A DNA stretch of 64,000 nt from Siphonodentalium dalli. Lineage: Eukaryota > Mollusca > Scaphopoda > Gadilida > Siphonodentaliidae. This document shows, piece by piece, positions 55,004-64,000 of the stretch. The notes beneath the pieces are model-generated. The model saw nothing but the letters and a program-made list of their open reading frames with translations. It searched no databases and had not been told where the DNA came from. How positions within the stretch are numbered: the stretch's first letter is position 1; every line of letters starts with the position of its first letter. Location: the NCBI GenBank assembly GCA_032622095.1, contig CP136061.1, positions 15,316,440 through 15,380,439 on the forward strand. The letters are read 5' to 3'. The translations under genes were made by a program, and so were the position numbers.

Positions 55004-56115
55004 GTCCAGGAAACATTATCAGATGACAGGTGTATGAAAAGACAAGACTTGTGCAGAAGGATTACTATTAATTGGTGGGAAATGTTCAGATAACCTGTTA
55101 AAAAAATAACCTATGGTCATTTGTTGAACTTATTATCTGAACATTTCCAAAGGGAACTACTCATCAATGAGTAGTTAGTAATCAAAGGGTTATTACAAAC
55201 TACAACCACATTCTTTCTACGCTAAGTGAGGCTATTTCGAGCTTACCAGTGTTTGGGACTGAGATCATTTTTTAAATCAGACAATACAAATCATATACCT
55301 TTAAATAAAACATCTGCTTCATCTGCTTGAAAACAGTATTATTATTAATTTGCCATGTTAATATACAGATAATATATTGAGAAGGATTTCTGGAGCTAAG
55401 TGGCTAATATATCAGGTTCTATTTCATTCGCCTAAATTTGAGTTGTAATCGTATGTGTCAAATATTGCTCCTGATGCTGACTAATGTGGGGTAAATTTGT
55501 GTGGAAGCAAGTAAAGTCAAAATCAATAGTAGTTCATTAAACAACCGAGATCACTTTATAATCACACCAATAATTTACAGACGTCTCGGAGTCACCAGGG
55601 ATTCTTAAGAAAATTTACTGAATTAGTAATGTTAATGAGCCGCTCCCCACTCTGTGCCCCATTATACAGTATTTTTATATCTTTTAACCCTCTACTAAAC
55701 GGATTCACCCACTGAGATGTAAAATAATACATTGGATTTATTCATCTGGAGAGGGCCTGCGAAATTTGGCTTCATTTGGGGGTCGGGGCTTTTTAGAAAT
55801 AAATCAACAAGGACCATAACTCTGGTAAAAATAGGCAGACGGAATCCAAATTCGAACTTGACCTTCAGCTAGTTCCGAGCGTTTGTTTGTGTACAATAGA
55901 TTCTTTCTGTAACAGAATTTGCCTTTTGTTTACATAACACAGCGTATGAACTTGACAATAACATGCTACATGTATTTGCGTGATATTTTTGATTGGTATA
56001 AGAACAGATGTCTCTATATTTTAATACACCGATATTTCACCGACGTCACTGAGTCACCAGGGATTCTTAGGGAAATTTACTGAATTAGTAATTTTAATCA
56101 GGGACCAGATTCTCC
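55004..56115. other. No gene seen; a 60-bp direct repeat and dispersed fragments
   Basis: One isolated 67-bp satellite monomer is at about 55110-55195. GAGTCACCAGGGATTCTTA(A/G) ... ACTGAATTAGTAAT(G/T)TTAAT occurs at 55583-55634 and again at 56049-56100. 55870-56010 matches 46873-47010. I looked here for upstream ST7 exons and found none. Confidence 0.45.
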
Positions 56116-56326
56116 TTAACCCTTTCAGTGCCAAGTCCGATTTTTGTATCAACCCATATTTCCTTGATCATTTTTCAAATTTATTGATTATAATAATGTG
56201 ATACATTGATGGAAAGAGCTCTAAGAGCATTAGGTGGGAGTTGGACATTAGTTGGTCGATCATGTCAAATGTTCTATTGTCTTAATCTCCTCCCCTGATC
56301 ACCTGAGGCTCAAATGTGCAACCGTC

Positions 56327-57672
56327 ACCATGGATGGACAGACGGCACCATGGATGGACAGACGGCACCATGGATGGACAGACGGCACCATGGATGGACG
56401 AACGGCACCATGGATGGACGAACGGCACCATGGATGGACGAACGGCATCATGGATGGACGGACGGCACCATGGATGGTCGGACGGCACCATGGATGGACG
56501 GACGGCACAATGGATGGACGGACGTCACAATGGATGGACAGACGGCACCATTGATGGACGGACGGCACCATGGATGGACGGACGTCACAATGGATGGACG
56601 GACGGCACAATGGATGGACGGACGGATGGCACCATGGATGGACGGACGGCACCATGGATGGACAGACGGCACCATGGATGGATGAACGGCACCATGGATG
56701 GACAGACGGCACCATGGATGGACGGATGGCACCATGGATGGACGGATGTCACCATGGATGGACAGACGGCACCATGGATGGACGGATAGCACCATGGATG
56801 GATGAACGGCACCATGGATGGACAGACGGCACCATGGATGGACGGATGGCACCATGGATGGACGGATGTCACCATGGATGGACGGACGGCACCATGGATG
56901 GACAAACGGCACCATGGATGGACGGACGGCACCATGGATGGACGGACGTCACCATGGATGGACGGACGTCACCATGGATGGACAGACGGCACCATGGATG
57001 GACGGACGGCACCATGGATGGACGGATGGCACCATGGATGGACGGATGTCACCATGGATGGACGGACGGCACCATGGATGGACGGACAGCACCATGGATG
57101 GACAGACGGCACCATGGATGGACGGACGGCACCATGGATGGACGAACGCCACCATGGATGGACGGACGTCACAATGGATGGATGGACGGCACCATGGATG
57201 GACGGACGGCACCATGGATTGACGGACGGCACCATGAATGGACAGACGGCACCATGGATGGACGGATGGCACAATGGATGGACGGACGGATGACACCATG
57301 GATGGACGGATGGCACCATGGATGGATGGATGGCACTATGGATGGACGGATGGCACCATGGATGGACTGACGGCACCATGGATGGACAGACGGCACCATG
57401 GATGGACAGACGGCACCATGGATGGACAGACGGCACCATGGATGGACAGACGGCACCATGGATGGACAGACGGCACAATGGATGGACAGACGGCACCATG
57501 GATGGACGGACAGCACCATGGATGGATGGACGGCACCATGGATGGACAGACGGCACAATGGATGGACGGAAGGCACCATGGATGGACGGAAGGCACCATG
57601 GATGGACGAACGGCACCATGGATGGACGAACGGCACCATGGATGGACGGACGCCACCATGGATGGACGGATG
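56327..57672. repeat. 20-bp minisatellite, about 67 copies
   Basis: The unit is GGATGGAC(G/A)GACGGCACCAT with limited variation (GTCAC, GGCACAA, GATGG) and two 4-bp expansions. It gives long open frames on both strands (up to 266 codons) because the unit contains no stop in most frames. These are not taken as genes. Confidence 0.95.
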
Positions 57673-57775
57673 CAGCTGATTACAATATTCATCCAAAAAG
57701 TTTGGGGGACAATAATCAGATATACCGAGAATACTATTACAGAAAAATTCCTGTTCATTTGAGTCTATGGTCGTT

Positions 57776-60700
57776 CGTTGAACATATTTATCTGAACAAG
57801 GTACTCGTAAATGAGTATTTATTAAATAAAGGGTTAAACTTATAAGTTATTATCTGAACACTTCCTAAGAGAACTACTCATCAATGAGTATTTAGTAATG
57901 AAAGGGTTTTAACTTATTATCTGAACACTTCCTAAGGGATCTACTCATCAATGAGTATTTAGTAATGAAAGTGTTTTAACTTATTATCTGAACTCTTCCT
58001 AAGGGAACTACTCATCGATGAGTATTCAGTAAAGAAATGGTTAAACTTATTATTTGAACATTTCCCATGGGATAACTACTCATCAATGATGCTTTAGTAT
58101 AGAAAGGGTTAAACTTATTATCTGAACATTTCCCATGGGATAAATACTCATCAATGATACTTTAGTATAGAAAGGGTTAAACTTATTATCTGAACATTCC
58201 CATGGGATAACTACTCATCAATGATACTTTAGTATAGAAAGGGTTAAACTTATTATCTGAACTTTTCTTTGGGATAAATACTCATCAATGAGTATTTAGT
58301 AATGAAAGGGTTTTAACTTATTATCTGAACTCTTCCTAAGGGAACTACTCATCAATGAGTATTTACTAATGAAAGGGTTTTAACTTATTATCTGAACATT
58401 TCCTAAGGTAACTACACATCAATGAGTATTTAGTAAAGAAAGGGTTAAACTTATTATCAGAACATTTCCTAAGGTAACTACTCATCAATGAGTATTTAGT
58501 AAAGAAATGGTTAAACTTATTATCTGAACATTTCCCATGGGATAACTACTCATCAATGATACTTTTGTATAGAAAGGATTAAACTTATTATCTGAACATA
58601 TCCTATATGATAACTATTCATCAATGATGCACTAGTATAGAAAGGGTTAAACATATTATATGAACATTTCCTAAGAGATAACTGCTCATCAATGATACTT
58701 TAGTATAGAAAGGGTTAAACTTATGATCTGAACATTTCTTACGGGATAAATACTCATCAATGAGTATTAATAGTAATGAAAGGGTTTTAACTTATTATCT
58801 GAACACTTCCTAAGAGAACTAGTCATCAATGAATATTTAGTAATGAAAGGGTTTTAACTTATTATCTGAACACTTCCTAAGAGAACTACTCATCAATGAA
58901 TATTTAGTAATGAAAGGTTTTTAACTTATTATCTAACATTTCCTAAGAGAACTACTCATCAATGAGTATTTAGTCTACTCATCAATGAGTATTTAGTAAT
59001 GAAAGGGTTTTAACTTATTATCTAACATTTCCTAAGGGAACTACACATCAATGAGTATTTAGTAATGAAAGGGTTTTAACTTATTATCTGAACTCTTCCT
59101 AAGGGAACTACTCATCAATGAGTATTTAGTAATGAAAGGGTTTTAACTTATTATCTGAACTCTTCCTAAGGGAACTACTCATCAATGAGTATTTAGTAAT
59201 GAAAGGGTTTTAACTTATTATCTGAACATTTCCTAAGGTAACTACACATCAATGAGTATTTAGTAAAGAAAGGGTTAAACTTATTATCAGAACATTTCCT
59301 AAGGTAACTACTCATCAATGAGTATTTAGTAAAGAAATGGTTAAACTTATTATCTGAACATTTCCCATGGGATAACTACTCATCAATGATACTTTTGTAT
59401 AGAAAGGATTAAACTTATTATCTGAACATATCCTATATGATAACTATTCATCAATGATGCACTAGTATAGAAAGGGTTAAACATATTATCTGAACATTTC
59501 CTAAGAGATAACTGCTCATCAATGATACTTTAGTATAGAAAGGGTTAAACTTATGATCTGAACATTTCTTACGGGATAAATACTCATCAATGAGTATTAA
59601 TAGTAATGAAAGGGTTTTAACTTATTATCTGAACACTTCCTAAGAGAACTAGTCATCAATGAATATTTAGTAATGAAAGGGTTTTAACTTATTATCTGAA
59701 CACTTCCTAAGAGAACTAATCATCAATGAATATTTAGTAATGAAAGGTTTTTAACTTATTATCTAACATTTCCTAAGAGAACTACTCATCAATGAGTATT
59801 TAGTCTACTCATCAATGAGTATTTAGTAATGAAAGGGTTTTAACTTATTATCTAACATTTCCTAAGGGAACTACACATCAATGAGTATTTAGTAATGAAA
59901 GGGTTTTAACTTATTATCTGAACTCTTCCTAAGGGAACTACTCATCAATGAGTATTTAGTAATGAAAGGGTTTTAACTTATTATCTGAACATTTCCTAAG
60001 GTAACTACACATCAATGAGTATTTAGTAAAGAAAGGGTTAAACTTATTATCAGAACATTTCCTAAGGTAACTACTCATCAATGAGTATTTAGTAAAGAAA
60101 TGGTTAAACTTATTATCTGAACATTTCCCATGGGATAACTACTCATCAATGATACTTTTGTATAGAAAGGATTAAACTTATTATCTGAACATATCCTATA
60201 TGATAACTATTCATCAATGATGCACTAGTATAGAAAGGGTTAAACATATTATCTGAACATTTCCTAAGAGATAACTGCTCATCAATGATACTTTAGTATA
60301 GAAAGGGTTAAACTTATGATCTGAACATTTCTTACGGGATAAATACTCATCAATGAGTATTAATAGTAATGAAAGGGTTTTAACTTATTATCTGAACACT
60401 TCCTAAGAGAACTAGTCATCAATGAATATTTAGTAATGAAAGGGTTTTAACTTATTATCTGAACACTTCCTAAGAGAACTACTCATCAATGAATATTTAG
60501 TAATGAAAGGTTTTTAACTTATTATCTAACATTTCCTAAGAGAACTACTCATCAATGAGTATTTAGTCTACTCATCAATGAGTATTTAGTAATGAAAGGG
60601 TTTTAACTTATTATCTAACATTTCCTAAGGGAACTACACATCAATGAGTATTAAGTAATGAAAGGGTTTTAACTTATTATCTGAACTCTTCCTAATGGAA

Positions 60701-63700
60701 CTACTCATCAATGAGTATTTAGTAATGAAAGGGTTTTAACTTATTATCTGAACTCTCCCTAAGGGAACTACTCATCAATGAGTATTTAGTAATGAAAGGG
60801 TTTTAACTTATTATCTGAACATTTCCTAAGGGAACTACACATCAATGAGTATTTAGTAAAGAAAGGGTTAAACTTATTATCAGAACATTTCCTAAGGTAA
60901 CTACTCATCAATGAGTATTTAGTAAAGAAATGGTTAAACTTATTATCTGAACATTTCCCATGGGATAACTACTCATCAATGATACTTTTGTATAGAAAGG
61001 ATTAAACTTATTATCTGAACATATCCTATATGATAACTATTCATCAATGATGCACTAGTATAGAAAGGGTTAAACATATTATCTGAACATTTCCTAAGAG
61101 ATAACTGCTCATCAATGATACTTTAGTATAGAAAGGGTTAAACTTATGATCTGAACATTTCTTACGGGATAAATACTCATCAATGAGTATTAATAGTAAT
61201 GAAAGGGTTTTAACTTATTATCTGAACACTTCCTAAGAGAACTAGTCATCAATGAATATTTAGTAATGAAAGGTTTTTAACTTATTATCTGAACACTTCC
61301 TAAGAGAACTACTCATCAATGAATATTTAGTAATGAAAGGTTTTTAACTTATTATCTAACATTTCCTAAGAGAACTACTCATCAATGAGTATTTAGTCTA
61401 CTCATCAATGAGTATTTAGTAATGAAAGGGTTTTAACTTATTATCTAACATTTCCTAAGGGAACTACACATCAATGAGTATTTAGTAATGAAAGGGTTTT
61501 AACTTATTATCTGAACTCTTCCTAAGGGAACTACTCATCAATGAGTATTTAGTAATGAAAGGGTTTTAACTTATTATCTGAACATTTCCTAAGGTAACTA
61601 CACATCAATGAGTATTTAGTAAAGAAAGGGTTAAACTTATTATCAGAACATTTCCTAAGGTAACTACTCATCAATGAGTATTTAGTAAAGAAATGGTTAA
61701 ACTTATTATCTGAACATTTCCCATGGGATAACTACTCATCAATGATACTTTTGTATAGAAAGGATTAAACTTATTATCTGAACATATCCTATATGATAAC
61801 TATTCATCAATGATGCACTAGTATAGAAAGGGTTAAACATATTATCTGAACATTTCCTAAGAGATAACTGCTCATCAATGATACTTTAGTATAGAAAGGG
61901 TTAAACTTATTATCTGAACATTTCTTACGGGATAAATACTCATCAATGAGTATTAATAGTAATGAAAGGGTTTTAACTTATTATCTGAACACTTCCTAAG
62001 AGAACTAGTCATCAATGAATATTTAGTAATGAAAGGGTTTTAACTTATTATCTGAACACTTCCTAAGAGAACTACTCATCAATGAATATTTAGTAATGAA
62101 AGGTTTTTAACTTATTATCTAACATTTCCTAAGAGAACTACTCATCAATGAGTATTTAGTAATGAAAGGTTTTTAACTTATTATCTGAACATTTCCTAAG
62201 GGAACTACTCATCAATGAGTATTTAGTAATGAAAGGTTTTTAACTTATTATCTAACATTTCCTAAGGGAACTACACATCAATGAGTATTTAGTAATGAAA
62301 GGTTTTTAACTTATTATCTGAACATTTCCTAAGGGAACTACTCATCAATGAGTATTTAGTAATGAAAGGTTTTTAACTTATTATCTGAACATTTCCTAAG
62401 GGGACTACACATCAATGAGTATTTAGTAATGAAAGGTTTTTAACTTATTATCTAACATTTCCTAAGGGAACTACTCATCGATGAGTATTTAGTAATGAAA
62501 GGTTTTTAACTTATTATCTAACATTTCCTAAGAGAACTACTCATCAATGAGTATTTAGTAATGAAAGGTTTTTAACTTATTATCTGAACATTTCCTAAGG
62601 GAACTACTCATCAATGAGTATTTAGTAATGAAAGGTTTTTAACTTATTATCTAACATTTCCTAAGGGAACTACACATCAATGAGTATTTAGTAATGAAAG
62701 GTTTTTAACTTATTATCTGAACATTTCCTAAGGGAACTACTCATCAATGAGTATTTAGTAATGAAAGGTTTTTAACTTATTATCTAACATTTCCTAAGGG
62801 AACTACTCATCAATGAGTATTTAGTAATGAAAGGTTTTTAACTTATTATCTAACATTTCCTAAGGGAACTACTCATCAATGAGTATTTAGTAATGAAAGG
62901 TTTTTAACTAATTATCTAACATTTCCTAAGGGAACTACACATCAATGAGTATTTAGTAATGAAAGGGTTTTAACTTATTATCTAACATTTCCTGAGGGGA
63001 CTACTCATCAATGAGTATTTAGTAATGAAAGGGTTTTAACTTATTATCTAACATTTCCTAAGGTAACTACACATCAATGAGTATTTAGTAATGAAAGGGT
63101 TTTAATTTATTATCTAACATTTCCTAAGGTAACTACACACCAATGAGTATTTAGTAATGAAAGGGTTTAAGTTATTATCTAACATTTCCTGAGGGGACTA
63201 CACATCAATGAGTATTTAGTAATGAAAGGTTTTTAACTTATTATCTAACATTTCCTGAGGGGACTACACATCAATGAGTATTTAGTAATGAAAGGTTTTT
63301 AACTTATTATCTAACATTTCCTGAGGGGACTACACATCAATGAGTATTTAGTAATGAAAGGGTTTTAACTTATTATCTGAACACTTCCTAAGGGAACTAC
63401 ACATCAATGAGTATTTAGTAATGAAAGGGTTTTAACTTATTATCTGAACACTTCCTAAGGGAACTACACATCAATGAGTATTTAGTAATGAAAGGGTTTT
63501 AACTTATTATCTGAACATTTCCTGAGGGGACTACTCATCAATGAGTATATAGTAAAGAAAGGGTTTAACTTATAATCTGAACATTTCCTATATGATAACT
63601 ACTCATCAATGAGTATTTAGTAATGAAAGGTTTTTAACTTATTATCTGAACATTTCTTATGGGATAAATACTCATCAATGATACTTTAGTATAGAAAGGG

Positions 63701-64000
63701 TTAAACTTATTGTCTGAACATTTCTTATGGGATAAATACTCATCAATGAGTATTTAGTATAGAAAGGGTTTAACTTATAATCTGAACATTTCCTATATGA
63801 TAACTACTCATCAATGATACTTTAGTATAGAAAGGGTTAAACTTATTATCTGAACATTTCTTATGGGATAAATACTCATCAATGAGTATTTAGTAATGAA
63901 AGGGTTAAACTTATTATCTGAACTCTTCCTAAGGGAACTACTCATCAATGAATATTTAGTAATGAAAGGGTTTTAACTTATTATCTGAACATTTCCTAAG
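57776..64000 (+). repeat. 67-bp satellite array with higher-order structure, running off the window
   Basis: The unit is AACTTATTATCTGAACATTT + CCTAAGGGAACTACTCATCA + ATGAGTATTTAGTAATGAAA + GGGTTTT, over 90 copies. Between 58.4 and 62.0 kb variant monomers recur as a block. The marker TCCTAAGG(T/G)AACTACACATC before AGTAAAGAAAGGG is at 58401, 59231, 59994, 60824 and 61587, so spacing alternates 830 and 763 bp. From 62.1 to 63.5 kb a simpler two-type pattern (with or without GA in ATCTGAACATT) dominates. It is the inverted relative of the array at 43262-44400. Confidence 0.95.

Noticed and set aside
56252-57845. Several 100-266-codon frames (MDGRTAPWMD repeats)
   Set aside because: They are by-products of the 20-bp minisatellite, open in most frames on both strands.

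Overview
The window is eukaryotic and almost certainly from an animal. It is AT-rich and has spliced exons with GT..AG borders, many small inverted-repeat DNA transposons, several kilobase-scale satellite or minisatellite arrays, and a Penelope-like reverse transcriptase. The species cannot be fixed from the sequence. The mix of MITEs, a Penelope-like element and long minisatellites suits a marine invertebrate, perhaps a mollusc, but that is a low-confidence guess.

One host gene is present. Six exons on the minus strand between 54327 and 42262 join in frame (675 nt, 225 codons) into the C-terminal part of the ST7 (suppressor of tumorigenicity 7) membrane-protein family. Earlier exons lie beyond the right edge or were not found in the repeats there, and the last coding exon was not found. 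Four of the six exons have their own 3' end plus 5' splice site copied one or more times into the following intron, in one case 27 times as a 60-bp minisatellite. Three exons also have a copy of their 5' end just upstream, two of these keeping an acceptor AG. This repeated duplication of exon borders is the most unusual signal in the window.

Layout: 1-9 kb holds nested MITEs (a mariner-like family with TA target, a piggyBac-like family with TTAA target, hAT-like elements with 8-bp target duplications) and a 38-bp minisatellite. 9.6-15.1 kb holds a three-copy complex repeat of about 1.9 kb. 15.8-18.2 kb is a piggyBac-like MITE split by a 2.15-kb element with GGGCCTGTTTCATGAA-type ends. 18.5-29.4 kb is a 65/72-bp satellite with telomere-like CTAACCCC motifs, interrupted by a 3.98-kb insertion carrying a decayed reverse transcriptase. 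29.4-39.5 kb holds further dispersed repeats. 39.6-54.3 kb is the ST7 region with its exon-derived arrays. 54.3-57.7 kb holds more repeats and a 20-bp minisatellite. 57.8-64 kb is a 67-bp satellite with higher-order structure, and its inverted relative lies in an ST7 intron at 43.3-44.4 kb.

No other host gene, tRNA, rRNA or CRISPR array was recognised. The long open frames inside the tandem arrays are by-products of repeat periodicity.
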